Assembly (NCBI GenBank): GCA_946965045.2
Contig: OX337238.1
Coordinates: 1,860,001-1,924,000 of the forward strand
DNA length: 64,000 bases
Origin: Epithemia pelagica
Taxonomy: Eukaryota; Bacillariophyta; Bacillariophyceae; Surirellales; Surirellaceae
Direction: 5' to 3'
The notes under the pieces are model-generated. The model was not told where the DNA came from and did not search any database. It was given only the letters and a program-made list of their open reading frames with translations. Positions 46,425-57,125 of the stretch are shown piece after piece. The number at the start of each line of letters is the position of its first letter. Position 1 is the stretch's first letter. The translations under genes and the position numbers were made by a program.

Positions 46425-49310
46425 TTAAACTTCGAATGACTTGGGAGCAGTCCCGGAGAAGAAATCCCTGGCTTGAATACCGTGCGCTGGGTCAGGATAA
46501 CATAGTTGGAGACACCCAATTATGCATTCCGGTAGTTCATCGTCTGATCGTCCCTCGATAACAAACCCAAATGAGACCAGCACTTTCTTGAAAAAGCTCT
46601 CCTTGAGGAAGCAGATCCCTTGACGAGCTAGATAGGGAAATGGGTGCAACGATATGTCAAATTCAAACACAGATAACTCCGGATGTTGGTGAATGAAGCC
46701 CGTCACTCCCGGTCGTTTGATCAGAAACGGCTTGCCGTTATACTTTGAAATCCAACTTGGCATGCCAATTTCTCTGAGGTTGTGCGCATTTGGGATACAT
46801 TTGAACCGCGAAAACCATGTTTGATCCGTCGGGGCACGGCGTACCCATTCTTCCAAGAGCCGAACTGCATTGACTTTGTTCTTCTGGATGTCACTACCAT
46901 AATCCTCTTTCGAGGGATCATACCCTTCAGCAGTCACGCGCCATAAGATATCTCGTGTCTCTTGCTTCATAGCCATGTACATCGTGATCGTGTAACCTCC
47001 TCCATCACTACTTGATCGTCCAAATTTTGGTGGATCTGTTGGAAGCGCGACTGTAATCACAAACATATCCGGTGCCCTCCATGTTTTGGGACCTTTGTTG
47101 GTGCCCTCGTCAAATGTCACAGTCGGCAACTTAACTCGAGTTGCCACATCAGGGTAGCGAGTACGCGCTTCGAAAATATCACACTGAATACATTCATAAA
47201 GCTCCCCTGGGGACGGGATTTTCTTCTTTGTCGTCAAGTATCCATGAGAACGTACCAACAAACCTTCTCCCGGGGGGCACCTCCACCCAGCGAACACTTC
47301 GTTTTTCTTGTTCACTGGTAAATCTGTTGGATTCTTCAATTTGACAGTGGTGGTTCCAGCGACTGGTTTGAATCCAACCTCGTTCTTAGATTTGTTGGTT
47401 GGCGTGCTCTCTGATCTACCGAGTATTTTATCTTTCGATCTAGAGCCAAAACCTTTCTTGCTCTCATCCGAATGAGACGCTCTGACAAATGAGACTAGAC
47501 TTCTCCAATCTGGTTCTTTTGCCAGGCAAGAGTACAATGACGCATTGCTTACAACAACAAGAATCCAGAAACCGTCCAATGACAATAGTGATGAGCGGGC
47601 AATTGCAATCGCAGTATTCAGTATGACTGCCAGCAACAAGAAATTCTCTTCAGGTATAACCCACTTTTGCCCAGATTCTTCGCGAGCCACGATTTGCGCC
47701 TTTTTGTGGTCCGCCTCAGTGGGTAGAATTGCCATAATATCTTCATCATCATGGTCCAATTCCAAATCGTCGTTATCTTCATATTCATCATCGTCGTCTC
47801 TGGGAGTTTGAGAGGAGATACTGTATGACTGAATTTGCCATAATCTAGTTCCCCCGCCGTTCTCTTGCGTTGGTAAGGGCTTGATGGGGGCTGTAATCGC
47901 ATTGGTCAACATGGTTAGTCCGTCGTTGTTGGTTGGATCCGCTCCTTCCAACGTATTGGCATTGTACATGTCCACACTGTTTTGGACCACGACATCGGTA
48001 AGAGCAGCTAACCACTCCATTTGCGTCCTATGATGATCAAAGCAGAATTTCCATTTCGTTTCACCTCGAACTTTAATACTGATGGCAAAAGGTGATGGCG
48101 CCCCTCCGTGTCCCAATGCGGCGTGAACACTGGCTTTTTCCTTTGCCAGATCCAGGAATCCACGAGGAGTGTTACAATCATCCTGATGATTTGAAAACGC
48201 ATTTTCAAACCAGTTCGCTTGCTTTGCTACAACGACACCTTCGCCCACATCTTCACCTCCGGTGTCCCGCTTCAAAGACGTACTTGTCACGTTTTCATCT
48301 GATCCGAGAGCAACTGTCGATTCAGAAAGACCAGCTTCTCCAACTTCTTCGTCATCCGGAGCGTCATCGGTTTCATCCTTTGCGTAGTAGAGAATGCGAC
48401 TACCTTGTAATTCAATACGACGTCGTTCCCAGCCACCCGAGGTTGCAAATTTTCCCATACCACCGCGACGCTTCCAAGCAATGCAAGTCAGTCGAATCGG
48501 CGCTTTGCTTATCGGGATCTGCTTGCCATGTGTGATGGCAGCCTGTATGTTCTGCAGTAAGTTTGCTGATGTCGATCTTCCTGTTGTACTACCCATGTTA
48601 CTGGAATCAAGGACTCCGGGAACTGCAGCAACGGTGGTTCTGCCAGTGGTATCTCCTCCTCTTGGACTTGGAGGAGGTGTGCGAGCCTTGTTGCTACGCA
48701 TCAAGCGGCGGCTATGGCCCATTCCCGCATGTCCCGAGCTATTGTTTGTTCGACTGTTGTTACTACCGTCCATCTCAGCGTTTATTCCGACTCCTCCTGC
48801 TCCTCCTCTCGACGATGAAACATCTTTTCCTTGATCACGGTGAAATGCAGCCTTGATCCGGTGACCATCTAGAAGGCGTCGACTCTTTTCACGATTGTGC
48901 TGCTCCGTCGTGTCTTCCATGTACTGATCACCTTGCAGAGGAGAATCACGATTCTGTTGATGACCAGTCACGGCTGCTCGAATCGCGGTCAACCGACTTC
49001 CATCAAACCGAAACGCCCGTCCCTTCTTGTTCAAATGGGAGGAACCCAATGAGCCTACAACATCCTCATTATTATTTTGCGATTCATCTTGCTGCTTGTT
49101 TTGCTGCAGTTGATGAATATCTTCCATTGTCATGTTTGGATTATTCTGAATGGCGAGGGCCAAATCCGTAGCCCGACGAAGCTCATCATCGTTTTCCGAG
49201 GGATGGCTAGAGTCTTTTCCAGCGCCCTGCGTCATTGCTTCAGAATCACTACCTGATTCCGGAGAAGGTAGAGGCGCTCCGCTCTCAGGTCCTGGATCTT
49301 CTTGTTTCAT
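46425..49310 (-). CDS. PH and DUF1336 (EDR2-like) lipid-binding protein
   Basis: 961 residues, intronless. The N-terminal ~270 residues are low-complexity (Asn/Gln/Ser/Arg). A PH-like domain follows at ~275-445, starting with TCIAWKRRGGMGKF and GGWERRRIELQGSRILYY and ending in WKFCFDHHRTQMEWLAALTD, with a long insert. Two hydrophobic spans at ~550-590 (FLLLAVILNTAIAIA, FWILVVVSNASLYSCL) suggest a membrane hairpin. The C-terminal ~250 residues are DUF1336: FVITVALPTDPPKFG, WFSRFKCIPNAHN, FEFDISLHPFPYLARQG and the terminal ARDFFSGTAPKSFE. Plant EDR2 has PH-START-DUF1336; here a START domain between them could not be recognised. The plant protein binds PI4P; membrane or phosphoinositide binding is thus likely, its process unknown. 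Confidence 0.8.
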   Translation of the reverse strand: MKQEDPGPESGAPLPSPESGSDSEAMTQGAGKDSSHPSENDDELRRATDLALAIQNNPNMTMEDIHQLQQNKQQDESQNNNEDVVGSLGSSHLNKKGRAFRFDGSRLTAIRAAVTGHQQNRDSPLQGDQYMEDTTEQHNREKSRRLLDGHRIKAAFHRDQGKDVSSSRGGAGGVGINAEMDGSNNSRTNNSSGHAGMGHSRRLMRSNKARTPPPSPRGGDTTGRTTVAAVPGVLDSSNMGSTTGRSTSANLLQNIQAAITHGKQIPISKAPIRLTCIAWKRRGGMGKFATSGGWERRRIELQGSRILYYAKDETDDAPDDEEVGEAGLSESTVALGSDENVTSTSLKRDTGGEDVGEGVVVAKQANWFENAFSNHQDDCNTPRGFLDLAKEKASVHAALGHGGAPSPFAISIKVRGETKWKFCFDHHRTQMEWLAALTDVVVQNSVDMYNANTLEGADPTNNDGLTMLTNAITAPIKPLPTQENGGGTRLWQIQSYSISSQTPRDDDDEYEDNDDLELDHDDEDIMAILPTEADHKKAQIVAREESGQKWVIPEENFLLLAVILNTAIAIARSSLLSLDGFWILVVVSNASLYSCLAKEPDWRSLVSFVRASHSDESKKGFGSRSKDKILGRSESTPTNKSKNEVGFKPVAGTTTVKLKNPTDLPVNKKNEVFAGWRCPPGEGLLVRSHGYLTTKKKIPSPGELYECIQCDIFEARTRYPDVATRVKLPTVTFDEGTNKGPKTWRAPDMFVITVALPTDPPKFGRSSSDGGGYTITMYMAMKQETRDILWRVTAEGYDPSKEDYGSDIQKNKVNAVRLLEEWVRRAPTDQTWFSRFKCIPNAHNLREIGMPSWISKYNGKPFLIKRPGVTGFIHQHPELSVFEFDISLHPFPYLARQGICFLKESFFKKVLVSFGFVIEGRSDDELPECIIGCLQLCYPDPAHGIQARDFFSGTAPKSFEV

Positions 49311-51000
49311 GACAACCTACTGCCTGCGTATCTTCTATTAGATTCTTGTTTGTCAGTGCTCTTGTCGCTTTGCGCATTTCACAAGCCGCCTTTTTCGGCG
49401 AAATATACGCTCCAGCGGTTCTGGTGACTACTCGTTCGACTTATGATAAGGTTAGCTATCTAGCTCCAAATCTGACTATGTCTTGGCTACTCTAGCTAGG
49501 GGCGTAGGTAGGAAATACAACCAAGGTAGTATTTCCTCCAGTAGGCTCTCTAGGTGATGGCAGTAGACTAGGTTGTGGTATTGCTCATGCACTGACTCCT
49601 ATAGTGGTATCTGCCCACTGGCTTTCTTATACTAAGGTGGTATGCCATGCAACCAACTGTCGTACTCTTGGTTGGTTTTTTGAGGCCGTAAGCCGTAAAA
49701 GACACCTAGTTTGACGCACTTACTATGGGTAAATGCACAGTCAATACAACCTAACAACCCACCATCACAAATTTGAGAGAGCGACAAAAGAGCAACAATC
49801 ATCCCTGCTGTCTAACAATAAATTTCTACAAGACAAACAGGATGCCTCGAACCAAGAATGACTACAAACCCTACCTTGTCGCAATGATGAGCCACCTGGA
49901 TGGATGGACCTACAGCTGAGGAACACAGTTCTCGCTCGAGGGAGCAGTTGTTGTGACTCAAACCAGGAGACATAGTGAGATGGATGAACTTCAAGACTTT
50001 TGGGGTTGATAATTCACCAATTGATGCCAGTCCAACACATGCATATTCATCGTCAATACTGTATTGGAAGAAAGCCAGCATTTCATGATTCATGCCATGC
50101 TGACTTCTGCTCTGGAATGAAGAATCTATGTCAGGCAACCCATCAAAGTCCCAAGAGATTCATGATCTCATTACCCATGTCAATAAGAAGGAAGCTTGCA
50201 AGCAAGGAGTTGAGTCGCAAGAGCACCATCCTTTGACTGAGGATGAGTACTGCCAGATGCAGATTCGCCTTTGTTAGTCAACAAGAGTTTGGCTACATTA
50301 CTTGGTAGGGTATACCAGCTTTTGTGAATTTTCTGAGCCATATGATAGTGCACACTGACTGCATGAGCCAGTGGAGAAAAGAGCTGCTTTGAGTCAGTCA
50401 CATGATATTTATCCTCAGTTTGCTGTCAAAGAACAATTCTCATGAGCCAAGAATGTGCAACAAGAGGGAGATCCACATGCTGGCAGACGGTTCATGACTC
50501 TCGAGATCCATTTGTAACTGTTCTTGGAAGTGCAGAAGTAATTGACGTGTTGTTCCGCACCATGATGTATCATCAAGACGTGAGTTGGACATGTATTGGG
50601 TTAAATGTAATACTTCTGGTTTGCAAGATTAGATTTGGTGTGCACTGAATACAACTTCTTCAATATGGCACGCGCATCTTCATCATTTTCATGTTTGCAT
50701 AGGCTCTACCTTGGTCAGTCTGGATGATATGGACAAGAACAGAGTAAAGAAATACTTGTTGCTCTTGAAATAGTTCTTCAGCATACTCATCATCTTTGGG
50801 TGGTGTATGTGCAGAATTCAGAACATTGGATAAGCCTCGTGCCTTAGCTGTAGTCTCGAAGCTGTAGTCTCGAATACACGCTAGAACGAATTGCAGTATC
50901 GTTCATACGCTGCAGTTCTTGCATCACGTTTAGTTCCCTTTCTGAACGCCATTAGGTCTTGTTGAGATTGGGATGCGGCTGAATGCAAATGGGCCAAAAG
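49311..51000. other. Intergenic, probably old repeat sequence
   Basis: 1.7 kb. The first part is the PH-DUF1336 promoter side, with GTAGGTAGGAAATAC and GGTAGTATTTCCTCC near 49505-49540 forming an imperfect inverted repeat. The rest has only short frames without family features. Confidence 0.4.
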
Positions 51001-52062
51001 ATACTCATGATGTGTTTCCGAACAGGCCTGATGAATACAAAAAATGAGTTGTTGTCATGGATTCCTCCCAATGCCAACTCTGCCATGGATACCAAGTGCA
51101 CAGCATTCCCTCGTGGATTGCAAGAATGTATCAATACGGAGATTCTAGGAACTGGCAAACTTGCTTTTCCATTGGGAGATCGCTTTCGATGCAACCAATC
51201 ATGCTATTGGCATTGTGTCAATGAATAATGGCCAGGTACGAAAGATGATAGACAACATCAAGTTGCTTGTTGACAAGAGTGTCGCGGATGAAGAAGATAA
51301 CAAGCTTTGCAAGGGAGCACTACAAGAAGTCATTCGACATCCTCAAGATTCATGACAAGCTGTCAAACGATCAAATCTTCGAGTACCAACGAAACATGGA
51401 CTACTTCTACAGAGACTGGATCAGTCTCTACGGTGAAGATGGAAAAACAAATTATGCTCACTACATCGGTAGTGGGCATATCGGGAGAGTACCTACTACA
51501 TTGGAGGACACTCACAAACCACTCCCAACAAGGTTGGGAAGCATTAAATTCAGCCTTTAACAGTTTATACCATAACAGGACGCAGAGAGGGGGTGCTGTG
51601 AATAAGGGAAAAGGAGCTCGTTCCATAGCCAGGCCAATGGCATGATGGATCCAGAGGAGAATGGGGGTGTTCATGTTGGGACATGATCTATATTCCATGA
51701 GAGTGGAGATGGATGCCAAAACACCAGAGGAGATGGAAAAGTTCAAGACCTGGGTAGCTGACAACGGTGGAACAATCGAATGGGGCCAACATATTCGTCG
51801 AAGGACCCAAGTAACAACAGCCTTCAATCAATCCACCGAGAGTGCCACAGCCTTCAATCAATCCACTGACAATGCCACAGCCTCTAACCAATCCACTGAC
51901 AATGCCACAACGGTGAACCAATTCACTGACAATGCCACGACGGTGAACCAATCCACTGAGAAAGACAAAGCAGAACAGCAACTTCTTGATGAGGAAGAAG
52001 AAGAGGCCGACATCAGGGAATTCGAGTTTGATTGGGATGTTGGAATTGAGATAGTACTGTAG
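51000..52062 (+). pseudogene. Broken coding remnant, probably of a mobile-element protein
   Basis: Protein-like sequence continues across different frames: from the frame of YRDWISLYGEDGKTNYAHYI (~51400-51470) to the next with WRTLTNHSQQGWEALNSAFN and NSLYHNRTQRGG (~51500-51610) and then to RMGVFMLGHDLYS (~51655 on) and a repeat-rich acidic end. The pieces read as one former protein broken by frameshifts near 51475 and 51640. I recall similar G-S-G-H and QQGWEALN strings from repetitive diatom proteins, but I cannot name a family. Confidence 0.5.
51823..51968 (+). repeat. 30-bp minisatellite coding NQSTDNAT-type repeats
   Basis: About 4.9 copies of a 30-bp unit (core AACCAATCCACTGACAATGCC) in the 3' part of the broken ORF. 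Being a multiple of 3 it keeps the frame. Confidence 0.85.
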
Positions 52063-52166
52063 GATCCCAGCTTGGACGACACCTATGATTTGGACATTGA
52101 TTCTGAAGATGATGAGAGTGTCTATGAACCAGATGGAGATGGAACAGAGTCAAATAATGTAGAGAA

Positions 52167-53772
52167 CTAATGAATTAGAATGATATTGTCTGGATATGGG
52201 ATTTTAAGGCTATTGGTAATCACATGTGGCTTGAACAATCCACTTTGTGTCAAAATGGAAGTCAAAGTCTTGGAGAATGGGTTCGACACCAGCTTTAAGC
52301 ATTTGCCGCCTAGTATGACGACGGAACCGATCCTATCCTTGTCACTAGAGTACAAAGTGCCAATGATCTTGTACACGTCGTTGGCGCTGTCTTCTTCAAA
52401 GAGGTCATGTTCTTCCATAGTGAAAACAGACTTGTTTTCATTATAGCGTAGAACATAACGCTTTCGGGTACACTTCGGAAAGGTGAATACAACTTCCCAT
52501 TCGGATCCTTCATCCCATTAACGATGGCCCTTCTTGATTTCAAAATCCGATTCAATGACGTGAACGGCCAATGAATCATTGAAGCTGGTGGGGGTGGTAC
52601 TTGGAGTACTCGCTGTTGGACAAGATTTGGCATCGTCTTGGTGGGGAGACTGTGGAGTCTGCACAGAGAATGGCCTGAAGTTGGTGTCATCAGGATTGTA
52701 TGGTTGCTAAGAGTAGTGATTTCATGTGGTTAGTAAATGGAGCAGTTCTCATTGTACCGGATCGAGAAACATTGTAGCAAAACCACTCAAGTGACGCTGA
52801 AAGATGAACTTGAAAGGATGAAAACACCATGTTGACACGTTGTTGAAGACAGTGTCGTTTGAACTTGGACTTCTCGTCACTTCCACGGATGGTGGTCAAG
52901 AAATGACCTCGCTAGAGGGTTACTCCGCAATCACCATCCTTGAGTGTAGGACGGCCTTCAGAGGATCTGTAAACAGCAGCCAGGCCTAAAAAATTGCGGA
53001 GAAGATCAATATCGTGTTAAGTTTCAAAACAAAGAATACCATTCTGAAAGGTCATCCGAATCTTGCGACGAGTAAGCTAATTGTCTGCGTCAAGGTAGCT
53101 ATCTGAACCATCAAAGAAATGGCAAGAGAGACAGTCCATGTGAGAATTTGCCATGACATACAAGTAGTTAAACATTTCCGTTGGTATTGCACCAATGGAA
53201 ATGTTCTGGGAGTCAAACTTTTCAGCAATATTTCCCCGTTTGTTGAGAAGCTTTACCAAAGCTTTCTGGAGAAGGAACAAACCATTCCACACATTTTTGT
53301 CGAATCAATGGGGGGTTGCTATAATTTTGTCTCCCAGTGATACATCGTCCATTGGAAAACAACCAATGTCCAATTCGTCAACTGGAACCAGTTGCTTGGA
53401 AATTGGGTCTCGCTTGTACCTGACAACACATACATTCTTGAGTCCTTCCAACCATGAGTTTGCTGGATCCGAGAGTTGACTTGTCGTAAAGGTGAAGGCG
53501 GGATATTGAATAAATATCTCTTCCATTTGAACTTCAAGACGCGAAAGGTATTTGGTGGAGCGGTAAAGTTCAATGTTCTGAGATCCAGTCTCTGACACCT
53601 GGGGAAGGTAGCTGTGTTGAGGAATAGAAGGGTGGCATTTGAAATTGTGCTTAGGGAACAGAGGGAAGAATTGTGTTAAGCAGACGTTACTGTCCGGTTG
53701 CTTGTTGATTTGACAGATGCTGGTCGTATCACGGTCTTGATCCGGAAGCTTCACATGTACAAAGATTCCCAT
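52167..53772 (-). pseudogene. Decayed - strand coding remnant of unknown kind
   Basis: Several - strand open frames lie one after another (53772-53305, 53292-53077, 52899-52690, 52690-52310, 52418-52167) and have the composition of real protein, such as SWLEGLKNVCVVRYKRDP and PTEMFNYLYVMANSHMDCLS. No single frame is long. Either introns separate them or, more likely given the setting, it is a degenerate transposon gene. No family is recognised. Confidence 0.35.
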
Positions 53773-54222
53773 ACGGAACGTGTCCTTGAATACATCAACA
53801 TAGATAGGAGATCATTCGCTTTCGTACATGATCGTCAAGTGTGTCTGTTCCAAATCAAGTATTCCATCAAATAGTTTGGTTGGTGCATAAACGAGATGAA
53901 CGAGGGCAACTTGGAGAGAGATGGCATACATGCAAAATGAATCACCTTTGGCATGGAGAATGGTGGTATCCAACTCCATCGGAGGTCTGCTTCCGAGAGA
54001 TGGGTACCAGATCAGAAAAATGATGAGAATAACGACATTCCGTAGGAAAGGGGTTTAAGGAAATAAATGTCTTGTCATCACTCAATCGGTTTTGTTGTGG
54101 TTTAGGGGGAGTGGCCTGCTCGAAAAGTGATTTTTGGCCGCAGATCTGGATACAGAGGTGCTCGTCATGCTGATAAACCAAAGACCAAAATACGGTGCTC
54201 GAAAATATTGTGTCTATCTCAT

Positions 54223-54278
54223 GCATCGGGGTGGTAAAAAAAAATCGAGGCAAAAATCAAGATTTGAGTTTCGAGGTG
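54223..54278 (+). repeat. Left terminal inverted repeat of the Harbinger element
   Basis: Pairs with 63906-63961 with about two substitutions. It is followed by several TTCGAG(G) units up to about 54362, likely subterminal transposase-binding sites. Confidence 0.85.
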
Positions 54279-54444
54279 GGGTCTTCTACGGGCCTCGAAT
54301 TCTTAACCTAGGATCTTTCACGGTGGTAAAAGATTGGTTTCGAGTTTCGAGTTTCGAGGTTCCACTAGGTTCACCTACCCCCTTTACTCATCTCATACAA
54401 CTGCCTCCAACATAACCAATAACCAAACAAATTTGACAAGAACA

Positions 54445-55803
54445 ATGCACTCTCGAACATCACATGAAAAGAGTATTGTACTATCCGCAGCTCTAATGGC
54501 TTCGGGTCTCTTGTTCAAAAGTCGCAGGCAAAGGATTATTGAAAGCCAACGCCTCTTGTCGTCGATCATTCCAAGGACCCGTCGCAGTGTGCACAGTATT
54601 ATCTATGAACTTGGGCCTCTTGCTAAGCGGTACTATCGGATGCCGGTTCCAGCATTCTGGCACCTCCATGATATTTTGCGTCCATTCATAGTGAAAATGG
54701 CAGCCCTACGCACATTATACGCGAATAAACGAAGACGGAGGAATAGAACAAGAAAATTCAAAAACCGTGGAACCCGTCCACCAGTTCACAATGGGCCAAT
54801 GGCAACCGATGCTCGTTTAAGCATTGCCCTTCGATACATGGCAGGAGGAAGTGTATTGGATATAGCATTGGTTCACGGAGTCAGCCCAACCGAGGTTTAC
54901 ACTTCGCTATGGATTGTGGTTGATGCAATTCATGAGTGCCCTGATTTGGAAATCTCCTTTCCTTCATCGCACCATGAACAAATTGAGATTGCCAAGAGAT
55001 TCAGGGACAAGAGTTATGCAGGCTTTGACTGTTGTGTTGGGGCTATTGACGGCATTCTAATTTGGATCGAACGTCCTTCTCCAAAGGAAAGCATGGCGGC
55101 ACGGGTGGGAGTCAAGAAATTCTATTGTGGTAGAAAGAAGAAGTTCGGATTTAACATGCAGGCAATGTGCGACAGTGAGGGGAAATTCCTCGACGTATGC
55201 ATTGCCCATCCAGGGTCCACTTCGGACTATCTTGCATTTGTGACAAGTCCACTATATTTCAAGGTGGAAGACGACTCCTTCTTAGCACCTGGTCTGGCGG
55301 TGTTTGGGGATAATGCGTATGTTGCGAATAGGTACATGGTCACCCCTTTCAAAAATGTTACAAGTGGTGCAAAAGATGCATTCAACTACTATCAGTCACA
55401 ATTGCGCATCAACATTGAATGCGCATTTGGAAAGCTGGTTCACAGATTTGGCATTCTTCGCAAAGCCCTTCCCCGAGCCATTCCGCTGAGACGGGTAACT
55501 TCTTTGGTCCTTTGTACGTGCAAATTGCACAATTACTGCATTGCAAACAAGGATGGTGATGTCCCTCAAGTTACAGCGGATGACAATCTGTCTATCATGT
55601 CAGTAGGTGGTGTTGCATTGGAAGGAGAGCACGGCCGACCATCTGCATTACTGGATGACTGTGATAATTATGGGGATGACATGAATCGCCATTATAGGAG
55701 GACTCGTCAACGTAATGACAATGACAATACTCCCCAGAAACAACTGTTGCAGTCAGTAACAGATCAAGACTTGACGAGACCTATTCCAATTCAGTGGAAA
55801 TAA
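54445..55803 (+). CDS. PIF/Harbinger transposase (HARBI1-like, DDE_Tnp_4)
   Basis: 452 residues from the ATG at 54445; the open frame extends to 54334, but that part lies in the subterminal repeat region. The catalytic triad is complete: Asp202 in VGAIDGILI, Asp289 in FGDNAYVANRY and Glu325 in RINIECAFGKL, a DD35E spacing as in PIF/Harbinger nucleases. A basic N-terminus (KRRRRNRTRKFKNRG, residues ~95-110) and LSIALRYMAGGSVLDIALVH helix-turn-helix-like part come before it. The enzyme would cut at the TIRs; the family usually needs a second DNA-binding protein. All motifs are intact with no stop or frameshift. Confidence 0.93.
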   Translation: MHSRTSHEKSIVLSAALMASGLLFKSRRQRIIESQRLLSSIIPRTRRSVHSIIYELGPLAKRYYRMPVPAFWHLHDILRPFIVKMAALRTLYANKRRRRNRTRKFKNRGTRPPVHNGPMATDARLSIALRYMAGGSVLDIALVHGVSPTEVYTSLWIVVDAIHECPDLEISFPSSHHEQIEIAKRFRDKSYAGFDCCVGAIDGILIWIERPSPKESMAARVGVKKFYCGRKKKFGFNMQAMCDSEGKFLDVCIAHPGSTSDYLAFVTSPLYFKVEDDSFLAPGLAVFGDNAYVANRYMVTPFKNVTSGAKDAFNYYQSQLRINIECAFGKLVHRFGILRKALPRAIPLRRVTSLVLCTCKLHNYCIANKDGDVPQVTADDNLSIMSVGGVALEGEHGRPSALLDDCDNYGDDMNRHYRRTRQRNDNDNTPQKQLLQSVTDQDLTRPIPIQWK

Positions 55804-55840
55804 TTTTGGTCATATGTATTCACAATCAATATCTAGTGTT

Positions 55841-56549
55841 TGGCAGAATTCTCACCAACAACTAGGTTGTGGTGGAATCTACAACTCATCGACTGATGCT
55901 AGTATTTTATGGCATCCGATGACATTTTTGTAAAAGTGAGAAAAGAATGACGGCATGCTCGCAGACCTTTTAATTTCGGCCAAGGCATGCTCGCAATGCA
56001 CGCGTTATGAGCGACCGATCGGATATTAATTATGGCCCAACACGTGCGCGCCCATTATTCTCAAGCGCGCGCAATCAATATCCGAGTACGCACCTCCACG
56101 ACTTAGCCCAACGGCCTAAGTAACCGAAGCACGAATCACGATCACGCGAGACCATATCTCTATTCCCACAAATCAAAGAATGCAAACAGCAACGCGCCAA
56201 GGAAACTACCTATATCATGACAAAGCAAGAGCTGTTGGCATTGGTATATGATATACAAGTGCATATACTTCCAATACACAATATCCATGTCTACTCCAAC
56301 CATACCAGTCCTGTCAGCGCCATGAATATATCAGTCATGCACCCTGACCAGACCTGCACACCCACACACACACCGTAGTCCTAAAGCTCACAATCATTAA
56401 CATTACCATATCATCACGTCTTCAGTGTCCTGACTATCCCTACGATAGAACCCTTGGGTTTCCTTTGTTCTCTGACCCGTGGAGAACCTTGGTATCAGTT
56501 GGTAATCGATTGTGGCTCTTCTAGAGCGTGTATTGATGAATCTCTACTA
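55841..56549 (+). repeat. 5' LTR
   Basis: 709 bp, same sequence as 61287-61995 with no gap (offset 5446 throughout). It contains TGGTATCAG at 56490, a string like the usual Copia primer-binding site, some 50 bp before its end. Confidence 0.92.
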
Positions 56550-57125
56550 GATTAACAGTCTCACTGCTTATTTCCCTGCAGTTGCAATTGAAACATTACT
56601 TACCCATCAACACCCGTTACAGATTGAGCTACCACAACAAACAAGAGTTAGAGGACAAAGCTACTCAACCCATCAACAGGGCCAGCCTGGCTAAGGCTAG
56701 GGTCACTAACCCTCTCCTATTCCAGGACCTCAAGCTGCACCAGGACTCCGTACAACTACCTTCCCAATACTCATCCAACCAGTGAACCACTTTTGTTGAG
56801 GACTACTACGAGTACGACGAAGAAGCCGCCTTCTGTTACTGAATCTCCGGATCAACTCGATCACCGCAACGAGTCTGGAAGTGACCAAGAATAAGTAACT
56901 TTAAGTAGTTTTCACACCAAACCGGAGACAAAACCAAGTTCCGCACATCCGGGTTACCTTTTGGACATCACAACACACATCCGGGTACTTCATACGTGGC
57001 ACACACGTGGCACATCCGGATTCACAAGGCACAACACACATCCGGGTTACAAGGTTTAACTAAAGTTTTCGACTAAGACATCACAGGACACATATCAACA
57101 TATCTTATCACCAAGTCAAGCAATC
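56550..57125 (+). other. 5' leader of the retrotransposon
   Basis: 576 bp between the 5' LTR and the Gag start; primer-binding and packaging signals should lie here. A short repeat CACATCCGGGTTACC/ CACATCCGGGTAC recurs three or four times at 56944-57046. Confidence 0.6.

Noticed and set aside
54334-54444. Longer N-terminus for the Harbinger transposase
   Set aside because: The extra 37 codons are read from subterminal repeats (TTCGAG units); the ATG at 54445 is the more likely start.
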